A stretch of DNA of 64,000 nt from CAVYWD01 sp963772225 (GCA_963772225.1 CAVYWD010000009.1:124001-188000), one strand, 5' to 3'; shown: positions 55,885 to 64,000, numbered from the stretch's first letter. Numbers and translations are program-made. Notes: a model not told the origin generated them from the letters alone.

Positions 55885-56318
55885 GAATCTCACCTCATCG
55901 CGCGCGGGCGCGCCGTGGAGCTTGAAGCCATAAGGGTCATGAAGGGTTCGCGATACTGCGGATTAGCTATCGTAACCGAATCCTGGGATGGGCTGGCAAA
56001 GACAAAATGATGCCGCAGCGTGTCGCGCGTGCTCGCGGCGACGGCGCATCAATCCTGGCTCGGCTCGATATCGGCGGGGCCCCGCGGGAGTCATTCGCTA
56101 CGCAAAGGACCGCTCCGCCAGCTCGAGGCTCCGCGCTGCCCCTCTCCCGGAACGGCGCGGAGCCTCGAGGTGGCTGCATCCTGCACCGGGGCGCCTTCGC
56201 CGTCGGTGAGCGGGGTCACGCTGGGAGTGCCGCCCGCGAAGCGGCCCGTCGCGGGCGGATTCCCGAGGCAAAATCAAGGCCTCTCGCTCGCCGCCCCGCG
56301 AGCGACGAGTGATGGCCA
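55885..56318. other. Intergenic region with a perfect 15-base inverted repeat
   Basis: No gene was recognised. It contains the inverted repeat at 56122-56169 described separately. It lies between the acs start and the stop of the heparinase-like gene, so it should hold the acs promoter; no clear -35/-10 pair was found. Confidence 0.45.
56122..56169. repeat. Perfect 15-base inverted repeat, 18-base loop
   Basis: CTCGAGGCTCCGCGC (56122-56136) and GCGCGGAGCCTCGAG (56155-56169) are exact complements. There is no T-run on either side, so it is not a classic terminator. It could be a structured RNA end, a protein-binding site or part of a repeat family. Confidence 0.8.
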
Positions 56319-58391
56319 TCACGGCGGCTCGCTGAGGATCACGACCGCCACCTCGAAGCGCAGCGGCGCTCGGCCGGCCTGGTGGATCTCGACGCAGAGG
56401 CTCGGCCGGCGCTCCCCGTAGCCCCGCGAATACGACGACGGCGAAAGCCGCAGCTCGCCCTCGGCCCAGAAGAGCGCGGCGAGGGGCCGCTGCGCCGGGC
56501 CGATCTCCACGGCCCGCGGCGCATCCGGCAGAGCGAACCCGGCCTGCGCGAGCCGGGCCCGCTCGCTTTCGGCGCTCGGCCGCACGCGCGCGAGCTCGTC
56601 CCGGAGGTGGAACCGGGCCACCGCCCGGTGGGCGCCCTCCCCGGAGATCTCGTCGCGGATGAGGAAGAGCCTGGGCGCGCGCTCGAAGAGGACCTCGCGG
56701 CGGTGCACGGCCCTGGGCCGGTCGCGCGCGAAGCCCTGGTGCTCTCCTACGAACCGCTCGCGCGCGGGCCCCGACGTGAAGCCGAGCACGCGCGCCCGCG
56801 CCTCGTCCGGAAGCGCGAACAGCCGGCCCGCGGGGAGCCGGCTCTGCTCGCGCCCGTCGGCCTGCACTGTCGAGTGCGCCGCGGTGGACCGGAACCGGTC
56901 GCGCAGCTCGGGATCGCTCGAGTAGCAGAACGTCCCGCAGTCGACGATGACCGCCTCCTCGCCCGCGTAGACCTCCACCGAGAGCTTGTCGTTGTGGCTG
57001 TGGCCGCCCACGCCGGACTGGCCGTTGGGCCCGCACGAGACCGCGCAGTAGGCTCCGGGGCCGCGCAGGAAGAAGAGGCCGGCTTTGGCGAGAGCCCCGG
57101 AGCGCGCCGGCCCCGACCACGGCAGGCGCTCCCAGCGCGCGAGCCCGGCCGGTCCCATCAGCCAGAGCGATTCGTCGCAGTAGGTCGAGCCCTCGGGCTT
57201 CAGCTCGGGGTCCTGGAACAGCGCCGCGCCCAGCGGGAGAAGGTAGCCGTGGTCGAGAGGGGCCCGCGGGCAGAGCGGGAGCGCCCGGCCCGAGTCGTTG
57301 TCCCCCAGCTGCGGCGCCGCCCCGCCGGGCGCGAGGTAGGTCCGCACCGCCCGATACATGTCGTGCAGGCGCGCGCGGTAGTCGTCGCCCAGGTCGATGC
57401 CCCCGGCGTGGGCGGCGAACAGCGCCAGCGTGAAGAGCTCGACCGAGAGGCGGTGGTACGACGTCGAGCCCTCGAAGGAGAAGCCGTCGCCCAGGACCTG
57501 CCGGTTTATCTCCCGGCGCAGGCCGTCGGCGGCGGCGGCGCGCCAGGCGCGCGCCTCGCTCAGCTCGGGGAAGATGACGCCGACGTGGAGCAGCCCCACC
57601 AGGTTCGCCACGTAATGGTTGTTCGGCGCCGCGCCGGTGTGCTCGAGGTGCGCGCGGACGAAGTTGCCGTGCGAGACGATGGCCGAGGCGAAGTCGAGCG
57701 CGAAGGCGCCATCCTGCAATTCGGGGCGGTGGCGCATCATGAGGAACGCCAGGCTCAAGTTCGCCGCCCGGAGCGCTACCTCCATGGAGCAGGCCCACTG
57801 GATGCCGGCGCCGGGCGGGTTCTCCCGATGGAACTGGCGCACCTGGAGCGCGAACTCGTGCGCGAAGCGCGCCCGGTCCTCTTCGGAGGGCGAGAGCCAC
57901 ACGCCCTGGGCGAGGGCGACGGCGTGCTCGAAGCGGCCCAGCGCCCACGGCGCTTTCGGGTCGAGCCCCGGCGCGCCGGGGCCCTCCTCGAAGCGTTGCT
58001 GATGAAGCGCGTCCAGCTTCCAGTCGACCCCGCCCGGGCCTCGAGGGAACTGCACCCGCCGACCGAAGACGTCGAAAGTCCGCTGGGCGGCCCGCTGGGC
58101 GCTCGCGAGCGCACGGGGAGCTGCGCCTTCCACGCGCCCTGCGGCCGCGGCGAGCCCCGCTCGGCGCGAGGCGTCGGCCCACAGGAGGCTCGCCCTCGGC
58201 GCCGCGAGCTTGAGCGCCAGGTCTCGCGCATCCGAGGCGCAGAATGTCTCCAAGAGCTCCGCCTCGCTCGGAGGGGCGACGGGCCGAGCGAGACGTCCGG
58301 CGCGCTGTGCGAGCCGCCGCGCCCCCGCCCGCGCGAGGTCTCCCGCCGGAACCGTCGAGGCGAGGTACAGGTAATAGTCCAAAGGCTGCAC
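56319..58391 (-). CDS. Heparinase II/III-family polysaccharide lyase-like protein
   Basis: 690-residue protein with an N-terminal alpha-helical toroid (RFAHEFALQVRQFHRENPP; GAAPNNHYVANLVGLLHVGVIFPE; FEGSTSYHRLSVELFTLALF) and a C-terminal beta-sheet domain (GGHSHNDKLSVEVYAGEEAVIVDCGTF, then FRSTAAHSTVQADG), as in heparinase II/III and related uronate lyases. The catalytic-type Tyr and His are present in these motifs. GTG 58391 is chosen because AGGAG lies 10 bases upstream and conserved sequence starts there (LDYYLYLASTVP). It has no signal peptide, so the protein may be cytoplasmic or part of a surface-polysaccharide pathway. The substrate is unknown. Confidence 0.82.
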   Translation of the reverse strand: MQPLDYYLYLASTVPAGDLARAGARRLAQRAGRLARPVAPPSEAELLETFCASDARDLALKLAAPRASLLWADASRRAGLAAAAGRVEGAAPRALASAQRAAQRTFDVFGRRVQFPRGPGGVDWKLDALHQQRFEEGPGAPGLDPKAPWALGRFEHAVALAQGVWLSPSEEDRARFAHEFALQVRQFHRENPPGAGIQWACSMEVALRAANLSLAFLMMRHRPELQDGAFALDFASAIVSHGNFVRAHLEHTGAAPNNHYVANLVGLLHVGVIFPELSEARAWRAAAADGLRREINRQVLGDGFSFEGSTSYHRLSVELFTLALFAAHAGGIDLGDDYRARLHDMYRAVRTYLAPGGAAPQLGDNDSGRALPLCPRAPLDHGYLLPLGAALFQDPELKPEGSTYCDESLWLMGPAGLARWERLPWSGPARSGALAKAGLFFLRGPGAYCAVSCGPNGQSGVGGHSHNDKLSVEVYAGEEAVIVDCGTFCYSSDPELRDRFRSTAAHSTVQADGREQSRLPAGRLFALPDEARARVLGFTSGPARERFVGEHQGFARDRPRAVHRREVLFERAPRLFLIRDEISGEGAHRAVARFHLRDELARVRPSAESERARLAQAGFALPDAPRAVEIGPAQRPLAALFWAEGELRLSPSSYSRGYGERRPSLCVEIHQAGRAPLRFEVAVVILSEPP

Positions 58392-58777
58392 GCCGGCGCA
58401 GCTCCTGACGCGGAGGCACTCCGAGAGCCGGCCCCCGATTCGAACGGAATTCGCAAGGCCCGTGCCTTGGCTCGCGCCCCCGTTCCTCACTGTGAAGCGA
58501 CAGTCTGGGGTCAGCCCATGGGTTCGCGGAGTGGGAACGTGAATTCCGCTCCGAGACCGCCGAGACCACTCCTGAGGGGGAAGGTCGGCGTCAATCCCAA
58601 GGGGGACCATTCGCCGGGGCTGCGCGCAATGGGGCCCCACCCTTCGCCGACGGATTCGGTGCCTATCGCTCGCGAATCGGAGCGGGTCGAACCATCGACC
58701 CTCGACTATCAATTATTGACGCGAGGGCTGCGCGGCAAAGTCTTCAACATGCCGGGTCGGTCGGAGGCGCAGCCTCT
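58392..58777. other. Intergenic region of 386 bp without recognised gene
   Basis: It lies between the heparinase-like start and the LOG-family stop, both genes on the minus strand. Frames here extend into neighbours but show no family resemblance, and no clear promoter was found. Confidence 0.4.
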
Positions 58778-59359
58778 CTACACCTGCGACCGGCCGAGCC
58801 ACTTCTCCGCGGGGGTCGGGCGGAAGTCGCGCAGCCGGCCCAAGAGCGCCTTCGGCTCGCGCTCGACCAGGATGAGGCCGCGGTGCCCCGCGCTCAAGAA
58901 GCCCTTGGAGACCGAGTGGTCCAGAAAGGAGAGGAACGGCGCCCAGTATCCGCCCAGGTCGAGCATCCCGAGCGGCTTCTCGTGAATGCCGAGCTGAGCC
59001 CAGGTGACCACCTCGCAGAACTCGTCCAGGGTGCCCATCCCCCCGGGCAGCGCGACGAACGCGTCGGCCAGGTCGGCCATCAGCGCCTTGCGCTCGTGCA
59101 TGGTGCGCACGACGTGCTTCTGCGTGAGGCCGCCGTGGCCGAGCTCCTTCGCCTCCAGGCCCTGCGTGATGACGCCGACGACCTGGCCCCCCGCGCCAAG
59201 CGCCGCGTCGGCGATGTCCCCCATGAGGCCGCTGGCCCCGCCGCCGTAGACCAGCGCGAGCCCCGCCTCCGCCAGGGCGGCGCCCATCGCCCGGGCGCCG
59301 GCGCGCATGGCAGGGTCCAGGCCCGGGCTCGAGCCGAGAAAAACGCACACGCTCTGCAT
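58778..59359 (-). CDS. LOG-family protein (cytokinin riboside 5'-monophosphate phosphoribohydrolase type)
   Basis: 193-residue Rossmann-like nucleotide hydrolase. It has the family signature PGGMGTLDE (about 106-114), the N-terminal VCVFLGSSPG and the central YGGGASGLMGDIA. Relatives split AMP or related nucleotides into base plus ribose 5-phosphate. In bacteria the usual role is nucleotide salvage or housekeeping rather than hormone synthesis. GGAGG lies before the ATG at 59359. It is divergent from the dihydropyrimidinase-like gene with 133 bases between, suggesting a shared base-metabolism theme. Confidence 0.92.
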   Translation of the reverse strand: MQSVCVFLGSSPGLDPAMRAGARAMGAALAEAGLALVYGGGASGLMGDIADAALGAGGQVVGVITQGLEAKELGHGGLTQKHVVRTMHERKALMADLADAFVALPGGMGTLDEFCEVVTWAQLGIHEKPLGMLDLGGYWAPFLSFLDHSVSKGFLSAGHRGLILVEREPKALLGRLRDFRPTPAEKWLGRSQV

Positions 59360-59492
59360 CGAAAACCTCCACCAAGGGGCTGGCTATCCAACACGGGCCG
59401 CCGCCGATTCGCAATCGCGCAGAGGCGGGTTCTTGCATCTCCGTCCGCGCCTTGCCCGGCCCGGAGCGCCGGGCGTAGCGTCGAAGCCGGCC

Positions 59493-60890
59493 ATGCGCAC
59501 CCTCATTCACAACGGGACCCTCGCCACCGGCACAGACCTCGTCCGCGCCGATTTGCTCATCGAAGGCGAGACGGTGGCGCTGCTCGGCCGGGAGCTCGAG
59601 GGCCGAGTCGGTCCGGTCGAAAGGCGCGTGGACGCTTCAGGCCTCTACGTGCTGCCCGGCGGCATCGACGTGCACACCCATCTCTCGCTCTGGACCGGCG
59701 CCGCCCTCTCGAGCGACGACTTCGAGACCGGGACGCGCGCCGCGGCCTTCGGCGGCACCACCACCGTCCTCGACTTCGCCGCCCAAGCCCGCGGGGTCCC
59801 GCTTCGAAAGGCCCTCGCCGAGCGCCGCGCCCAGGCGGACGGCAAAGCCTGCGTCGACTACGGCCTGCACATGGCGCTGCGCGAGGTCACCGCCGACGCC
59901 GTCTCCGAGATGGAGGCCCTCGCGCGGGAAGACGGGGTCAGCTCGTTCAAGCTCTTCACCGCCTACCCAGGGACGTACCAGGTGGACGATGGCGCGGTGC
60001 TCAGGGCGCTCCAGCAGGCCCGGCGCGTCGGCGCGATGGTCATGGTCCACGCCGAGAACGGCGGCGCCATCGAGGTGCTCGTCGAGCAGGCGCTGGCGCG
60101 GGGTGAGGTGGCGCCGCGCTTCCACGCGCTCACCCGCCCCGCGGCGCTCGAGGCGGAGGCGACCAGGCGCTGCATCGCGCTGGCCGAGGTAGCAAAGGCG
60201 CCGCTCTACGTCGTCCACGTCTCTTGCCGCGAGGCGCTCGAGCACATCGCCGCCGCCCGTCGCGCGGGGCTCCCGGTCTTCGCCGAGACCTGCCCCCAGT
60301 ATCTCTTCCTGACTCAGGAGGATCTCGAGCGCGAAGGCGCCGACGGCGGCAAGCTCGTCTGCAGCCCTCCGCTGCGCAGCCGCGCCGACAACGACGCCCT
60401 CTGGCGCGGGCTCGCGCTGGGGGACTTGCAGGTCGTCGCCACCGACCACTGCCCCTTCGACTTCTGTGGCGCCAAGCAGCTCGGGCGCGAGAGCTTCGCG
60501 AAGATCCCCAACGGCTTGCCGGGCATCGAGGCCCGGCTGTCGCTCGTCTGGGACGGCGGCGTCCGGACAGGACTCTTCGACGTGCGGCGCTTCGTCGACA
60601 GGACCAGCACCGGCCCGGCGCGCCTCTTCGGCCTCTATCCGAAGAAGGGGGCGCTCCTGCCAGGGAGCGACGCCGACGTCGTCGTCTGGGACCCTTCGCT
60701 CGAGCGCAGCCTCGACGCGAAGCGCCTCCACATGCGGGTCGACTACTCGCCGTATGAGGGGCGCCGCGCCCTGGGCGGGCCGCGCCTGGTCTTCGCCCGC
60801 GGCGAGCTCATCGTCGACGGCGACGCGTTTCTGGGCCGCGCCGGGGCGGGGCGATTCCTGAAGCGCGGGCCCTCGGGCGCGGGAGCCTGA
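59493..60890 (+). CDS. Dihydropyrimidinase / D-hydantoinase-family amidohydrolase
   Basis: 465-residue binuclear-zinc hydrolase that opens hydantoin or dihydropyrimidine rings. Metal and catalytic motifs are intact: DVHTH (His about 61 and 63), the lysine that becomes carboxylated in SFKLF (Lys about 153), HAEN, VHVSCREAL and ATDHCPFDF with the catalytic Asp. The closing segment GSDADVVVWDP is typical of the urease-like amidohydrolase superfamily. ATG 59493 starts directly at the conserved TLIHNGTLATG strand. Pyrimidine catabolism is likely; a hydantoin-specific role cannot be excluded. The neighbour LOG protein also handles nucleobases. Confidence 0.92.
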   Translation: MRTLIHNGTLATGTDLVRADLLIEGETVALLGRELEGRVGPVERRVDASGLYVLPGGIDVHTHLSLWTGAALSSDDFETGTRAAAFGGTTTVLDFAAQARGVPLRKALAERRAQADGKACVDYGLHMALREVTADAVSEMEALAREDGVSSFKLFTAYPGTYQVDDGAVLRALQQARRVGAMVMVHAENGGAIEVLVEQALARGEVAPRFHALTRPAALEAEATRRCIALAEVAKAPLYVVHVSCREALEHIAAARRAGLPVFAETCPQYLFLTQEDLEREGADGGKLVCSPPLRSRADNDALWRGLALGDLQVVATDHCPFDFCGAKQLGRESFAKIPNGLPGIEARLSLVWDGGVRTGLFDVRRFVDRTSTGPARLFGLYPKKGALLPGSDADVVVWDPSLERSLDAKRLHMRVDYSPYEGRRALGGPRLVFARGELIVDGDAFLGRAGAGRFLKRGPSGAGA

Positions 60891-61049
60891 GCGCCTCGCC
60901 GCTCTCAAGCGCATCGGCGAGCGCCGCGCGCGTCGGGCGTCGCTTGCCGCGGACCGCGCCGGTTTGGGAGGATGCCTTCGAGCGGCGAAGGCGCCCTCTC
61001 GGGGCGCCCGAGCGCCGCGACAGACCCTCCACGAAAGGCTCGAAGAGCG

Positions 61050-61655
61050 ATGCACGCCCGCCCGTTCGCCCTGATCGCCGCCCTGGGGTTCGCCGCCTGC
61101 GCCGGAAGCAAGGTCAAGCCCACGGGCGCGGGCTCCACGCAGGTGTTGCGCCTGATGCGCGACTGGCGAGGCCTTTGGGCCGGCGCCGTCAATGACAGCC
61201 CCATGGGCCCGCTCCCCTATACGGTCGCCATCGACGAAGTCGCCGGGCAGAAGCTGCGGGTGCGCATGACGCCGCAGCGCGACGGTGACCTCGACAACAT
61301 GCGCCACGCCTACGAGCTCTCGAACTTCACCGCCGGCACGCCGTCCATCCACTACGTCCTCGAGCAGCGCAACACGCGCCAGGAGGGCGACGTCACCTAT
61401 CGCGAGGATCTCTCCACCGACGCGGAGGCGGTCTTCTGCCCCGGCGAGGCCGGCTGCGATGGACTGAAGCTCTCGGTCGAGAGGGCGTCGGACACCCGCC
61501 TCCTCCTGCGCGCCATGGTGCGCGAAGCGCCGCACGCGGTCATCGAGCTGCAGTTCACCAGCCGCGAGGTGCCGAGCGACGCCTTCCGCGAGGCGCCCAA
61601 GTCCACCCTGAAGCGCTCCAGGCTGAAGCCCGCGCCGGAGTCGAGCGAGCCGTAG
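61050..61655 (+). CDS. Putative lipoprotein, function unknown
   Basis: 201-residue protein with a lipobox (GFAACAGS, Cys about 17) and a mature beta-rich domain containing WRGLWAGAVNDSPMGPLPYTV. Its end is basic (KSTLKRSRLKP). One disulfide may form between the two Cys in FCPGEAGCDG. AAAGG and GAAGAG lie upstream of ATG 61050. It is convergent with the metalloprotease gene, with their stops 15 bases apart. No family was recognised. Confidence 0.65.
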   Translation: MHARPFALIAALGFAACAGSKVKPTGAGSTQVLRLMRDWRGLWAGAVNDSPMGPLPYTVAIDEVAGQKLRVRMTPQRDGDLDNMRHAYELSNFTAGTPSIHYVLEQRNTRQEGDVTYREDLSTDAEAVFCPGEAGCDGLKLSVERASDTRLLLRAMVREAPHAVIELQFTSREVPSDAFREAPKSTLKRSRLKPAPESSEP

Positions 61656-61670
61656 CTCGGCTCCTGGGGC

Positions 61671-62534
61671 TTACGCGCGGCGCCGCCGCTTCGCCAACGC
61701 GGCGGCGGCGGTCGGCCCGACGGCGAGCATCAACGCGCCGCCGGGGCCCGTCGAGCACCCCTGCCCGCTGACGCTCGAGCCCTGGGGCACGCAGGTGGTG
61801 GCGGGCTCGCCGCGCGGGTAGATGGCGCACATGCCGGCGATATCGTCGTCGCTCAGGGTTCGCTTGCTCGTCTCGCCCAGCGGCGCCGTCGCATCCATGG
61901 TCGCGCCAGGGACCGGCGTATGGTTCAGGCCGAGGACGTGGCCTATCTCGTGGGTCACCGTATTCTCCACGTCGGTGGCCACGCAGGTCGGAGGGAGAAC
62001 CGTGGGCGTGGAGCTGCACGGCGGCGAATCGACGGTGCTGAAGGCGTAATAGGCGCCGTTCAGCTCGATGTCGGCGTCGGCAATCTCCCCGGTGCGCTTG
62101 TTGTAGAGGACGGTCGTCAGGGCGATGATCGCCGAGTCCTCCTCCCAGCAGTCGTACTTATTGTTGCAGGCGCCAGAGGTGTTGCAGGCGTCGCCCTCGG
62201 GGACGAGCTCCTTGCAGTCGCGCTCCCGCCAGAGCACCCGGTTCACGTAGTCGAGCCCCACGGTGCGCTCGGTGCTCGTGCCCTTGTCCTTGAAGACGAA
62301 GTCGGTGCAAGACGGCGTCTCCCACTCGTGGAACGAAAGCCGGGCGGCGGCAAGCGACGCGTCGGCGCCCGCGGCGGCGCTCCCCGACGCGTCCAGCGTG
62401 AACGGCACCTGCCGGGGCGACCAGAAGAGGCAAGCGCTCGGGTTGTCACTGGCCACCGAGCGAACGTAGGCGCGGCTCGCGGCCGGCGCCCCGAGGCAGG
62501 CGGCGGCGAGTGCGACGGCGGCGAAAGGCCTCAC
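61671..62534 (-). CDS. Secreted matrixin-like zinc metalloprotease with MYXO-CTERM-type tail
   Basis: 287-residue exported protein. A signal peptide (AAVALAAACLGAPAASRA) is followed by a Cys-rich domain and the zinc site HEIGHVLGLNH (His195, the long HExxHxxGxxH form of metzincins). The C-terminus ends with GCS, a hydrophobic stretch and RRRRA, the layout of MYXO-CTERM sorting signals. These are cut and anchor proteins to the myxobacterial surface. GTG 62534 overlaps the upstream stop by four bases (GTGA), so it is co-translated with the upstream secreted protein, a possible partner or inhibitor. Confidence 0.85.
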   Translation of the reverse strand: MRPFAAVALAAACLGAPAASRAYVRSVASDNPSACLFWSPRQVPFTLDASGSAAAGADASLAAARLSFHEWETPSCTDFVFKDKGTSTERTVGLDYVNRVLWRERDCKELVPEGDACNTSGACNNKYDCWEEDSAIIALTTVLYNKRTGEIADADIELNGAYYAFSTVDSPPCSSTPTVLPPTCVATDVENTVTHEIGHVLGLNHTPVPGATMDATAPLGETSKRTLSDDDIAGMCAIYPRGEPATTCVPQGSSVSGQGCSTGPGGALMLAVGPTAAAALAKRRRRA

Positions 62535-63100
62535 GGAGCGGCCTTGGCGCTTGCATCGACGGCCCGCTGGACGCGCTGCAGGAACTCGTCCTCGCGGACC
62601 GGCTTGAGCTCGGAAGGCGGCTGGATTCGGCCGTCGGGCATCTTGAGCTCCAGCCCGACCAGGCGCTGCGTCACCAGGCCCTTGCCGCTCGCCTGGGGCT
62701 CGACCGTGAACTTGCCCTGTCCGAAGCCCTCGACGCCGTACCGGCCCGAGCCGCCGTACCGGCGGAGAAAGACGATGACCTGCTCGCCGGGAGCGAACTC
62801 CGGAGCGCCCACCACCTTTTGCGCCAGGTCTCCCACGGCCCCGCCGGGCGTGCGGACCTCGACGACCGCCGGCCCGCGGCCCTTGAGCGCACGGTCTACG
62901 GAGATACGGGTGATGGTGACGATCTGCTTGCCGTCGGGCGTCCATGAGGCGGCGCTGGACAGCACGGTGCCGCGCACGATGTGCTCGGCGCGCCGGGCGA
63001 GCTCCTCCACGTTGGCCGGAAGGACCACGCTGGCTCGAGCGGTCGTGGCAAGAGCCACGCTGAGAGCGCCCGCAAGATAGAGGGCTGTTCGAGGGGTCAT
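62531..63100 (-). CDS. Secreted protein coupled to the metalloprotease, function unknown
   Basis: 189-residue protein with a Sec signal peptide (TALYLAGALSVALATTARA). The mature domain starts SVVLPANVEELARRAEHIVRGTVL and contains PGGAVGDLAQKVVGAPEFAPGEQVIVFLRRY, a pattern I recognise only as common in Myxococcota secreted proteins. There are no Cys after the signal. ATG 63100 is chosen over a TTG five codons up. Its stop overlaps the protease GTG, so stoichiometric synthesis is expected. Confidence 0.7.
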   Translation of the reverse strand: MTPRTALYLAGALSVALATTARASVVLPANVEELARRAEHIVRGTVLSSAASWTPDGKQIVTITRISVDRALKGRGPAVVEVRTPGGAVGDLAQKVVGAPEFAPGEQVIVFLRRYGGSGRYGVEGFGQGKFTVEPQASGKGLVTQRLVGLELKMPDGRIQPPSELKPVREDEFLQRVQRAVDASAKAAP

Positions 63101-63197
63101 GAGGTTCGCCTGCAAGGTTCAGCCAGACGGGAGAGGAGCCTAGCACGCGGCCCCGGCGCCGCGGAGACGGGTTGACAGGCGCACCGAGGTGGGCACA

Positions 63198-63614
63198 ATG
63201 GCGACCGTGCTGACGCGAAACACAGTTGACACCCGTTTCGGCGGCCGCTATAAGGCCGCTCGCTTTTTTCTTTTGGCGCTTTTGGCGGCGCCCGTGACTG
63301 CCCGAGCCGGAGGCGCGTCTTACGCCCGAGGCGCGGTCCTTCCCTCGGGGAGCCAGCAGGTCGGCGAAGATCGCTACAAATCGCCGAGCAGCTACACCGA
63401 TACGTTGACGTTCTACAGCAAGCAGTACCGAAATAACCCGCGCAAGAGCATCGTAAACCAGCCGGGCATTCGAGCCATCCATCTGGTGAACGAGGGCAAG
63501 GGCGACTGGGAAGGCCTCAACATCTACGAGCTCGATGGCGAGACCAAAATCTTCGTGGTGGCTCGAGAGTCTCAGAAGTCGGAAAGCAAGACCGGCGGAA
63601 ACAAAAAGCCTTGA
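63198..63614 (+). CDS. Small exported protein, function unknown, start uncertain
   Basis: 138 residues from ATG 63198: a basic, then hydrophobic segment (ARFFLLALLAAPVTARA) looks like a signal, followed by a compact domain (VGEDRYKSPSSYTDTLTFYSKQY; NQPGIRAIHLVNEGKGDWEGLNIYELDGETKIFVV). I expect homologues in Myxococcota, but no function is known. A near-consensus sigma-70 promoter sits inside codons 10-19, so either a second promoter upstream serves this gene or translation begins further on, for example TTG 63273. The two tRNA genes follow directly. Confidence 0.65.
   Translation: MATVLTRNTVDTRFGGRYKAARFFLLALLAAPVTARAGGASYARGAVLPSGSQQVGEDRYKSPSSYTDTLTFYSKQYRNNPRKSIVNQPGIRAIHLVNEGKGDWEGLNIYELDGETKIFVVARESQKSESKTGGNKKP
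63226..63254 (+). promoter_or_regulatory. Near-consensus sigma-70 promoter before the tRNA genes
   Basis: TTGACA (63226-63231), exactly 17 bases, then TATAAG (63249-63254). It overlaps the start of the small exported-protein gene. A second, weaker candidate is TTGACA at 63172-63177 with CACAAT at 63194-63199. Confidence 0.6.
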
Positions 63615-63624
63615 CTGGAGACAT

Positions 63625-63695
63625 TGGGAGATCGTCTAACGGCAGGACGGCAGGCTCTGAACCTGTCTATCTAGGTTCGAATCCTAGTCTCCCAG
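63625..63695 (+). tRNA. tRNA-Gln (anticodon CTG)
   Basis: Cloverleaf: acceptor TGGGAGA (63625-63631) with TCTCCCA (63688-63694), anticodon loop CTCTGAA closed by CAGG/CCTG, and a T-arm with GGTTCGAATCC. CCA is not encoded. Confidence 0.92.
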
Positions 63696-63711
63696 CAGCA
63701 CAGAAGCGTTT

Positions 63712-63783
63712 GGCCCCGTTGTCTAGCGGTTAGGACGGTGCCCTCTCACGGCACAAGCCCGAGTTCGATTCTCGGCGGGGTCA
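63712..63783 (+). tRNA. tRNA-Glu (anticodon CTC)
   Basis: Acceptor GGCCCCG (63712-63718) pairs with CGGGGTC (63776-63782), with one G-T pair. The anticodon stem GTGCC/GGCAC closes loop CTCTCAC. The T-arm contains GAGTTCGATTCTC. It lies 16 bases after tRNA-Gln. Confidence 0.93.
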
Positions 63784-63822
63784 CAAGAAACGCGCGGGTG
63801 AGAAGCGCGTGAGTCAGGCGCG

Positions 63823-63863
63823 AGGGCCCGATCGGCTTCAGGTCGATCGGGCCTTCGCCTTTC
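63823..63863 (+). terminator. Rho-independent terminator after the tRNA genes
   Basis: GGCCCGATCG (63825-63834) pairs perfectly with CGATCGGGCC (63844-63853), nine-base loop, followed by TTCGCCTTT. Confidence 0.8.
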
Positions 63864-63876
63864 GTGGGCGCGGAGA

Positions 63877-64000
63877 ATGTTCCAGCAGGCGCTCGACGAT
63901 CTGTTGGCCCAGACCAGCGCGGACTTCGCGGTCTTCTGCGACTACGAAGGCGAGTTCATCGCGCTCTCCGCGCACAAGGCCGACTCCTTCACCGTCCGCC
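63877..64000 (+). CDS. Partial CDS, roadblock/LC7-like (MglB-type) protein, 5' end only
   Basis: 41 residues are visible before the window edge: MFQQALDDLLAQTSADFAVF followed by CDYEGEFIALSAHKADSFTVR. The alternating pattern of an N-terminal helix and a strand with D-Y-E-G-E resembles roadblock/LC7 domains that partner small Ras-like GTPases in Myxococcota. GGAG lies just before the ATG, closer than usual. The call is tentative because most of the gene is off the window. Confidence 0.45.
   Translation, partial: MFQQALDDLLAQTSADFAVFCDYEGEFIALSAHKADSFTVR

Noticed and set aside
56122..56169. Rho-independent terminator
   Set aside because: There is a perfect stem but no T-run on either strand and a long 18-base loop.

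Overview
The window is high-GC bacterial DNA, most likely from a Myxococcota (deltaproteobacterial) genome. Signs of this are a MYXO-CTERM-type sorting tail on a metalloprotease, an AglRQS-like TolQ/TolR/TolR module, a membrane-anchored Hanks-type kinase, a DUF4388-type protein, a mevalonate-pathway HMG-CoA synthase and several surface lipoproteins. Genus or species cannot be read from the sequence.

Layout. 1-6.2 kb: ileS (runs off the left edge) diverges from a Nif3-like gene; then, on the minus strand, an outer-membrane barrel gene, a 13-heme c-type cytochrome and a zinc-ribbon protein. 6.8-8.8 kb: TolQ/ExbB plus two TolR/ExbD genes. 8.9-12.4 kb: a duplicated-domain secreted protein, a MarR regulator and a Ser/Thr kinase. 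12.9-23.1 kb: five genes joined by stop/start overlaps (Ig/barrel OMP, two Cys-repeat lipoproteins, FecR lipoprotein, DUF4388-TM-TPR protein), the best candidate for an undescribed envelope system. 23.2-28.4 kb: a gene scar, panD and sdhCAB. 28.5-36.4 kb: a frameshifted Ig-repeat lipoprotein, acs and ppc. 36.5-44.8 kb: a translation/RNA block, DUF503-rbfA-DHH-truB-rpsO-pnp-dut, preceded by an NtrC-like regulator. 44.9-51.2 kb: HMG-CoA synthase, CBS protein, nuoCD and a saccharopine-dehydrogenase-like protein, with fragments of a methyltransferase and an aminotransferase. 51.4-64 kb: GH29 lipoprotein, beta-galactosidase remnant, second acs, heparinase-like protein, LOG, dihydropyrimidinase, metalloprotease pair, tRNA-Gln, tRNA-Glu and the start of a roadblock-like gene.

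Two kinds of damage stand out. Four otherwise intact genes (ileS, an Ig lipoprotein, a DHH phosphoesterase, an NtrC-like regulator) each carry one 1-2 base indel, some in low-complexity or repeated DNA. Since ileS is normally essential, sequencing or assembly error must be considered for all of them. Separately, at least four loci are genuine-looking gene remnants with deletions: MinD/PilZ-like, methyltransferase, aminotransferase and GH2 beta-galactosidase.

Functionally, the window joins housekeeping (translation, RNA decay, TCA/anaplerosis, two acetyl-CoA synthetases, pantothenate, complex I pieces) with envelope biology (electron-conduit candidate, motility-like proton channel, surface Ig proteins, polysaccharide lyase). 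Intergenic repeats include a family with an inverted second copy, an (GGCTCCA)8 array and tandem copies of the 3' end of ppc.
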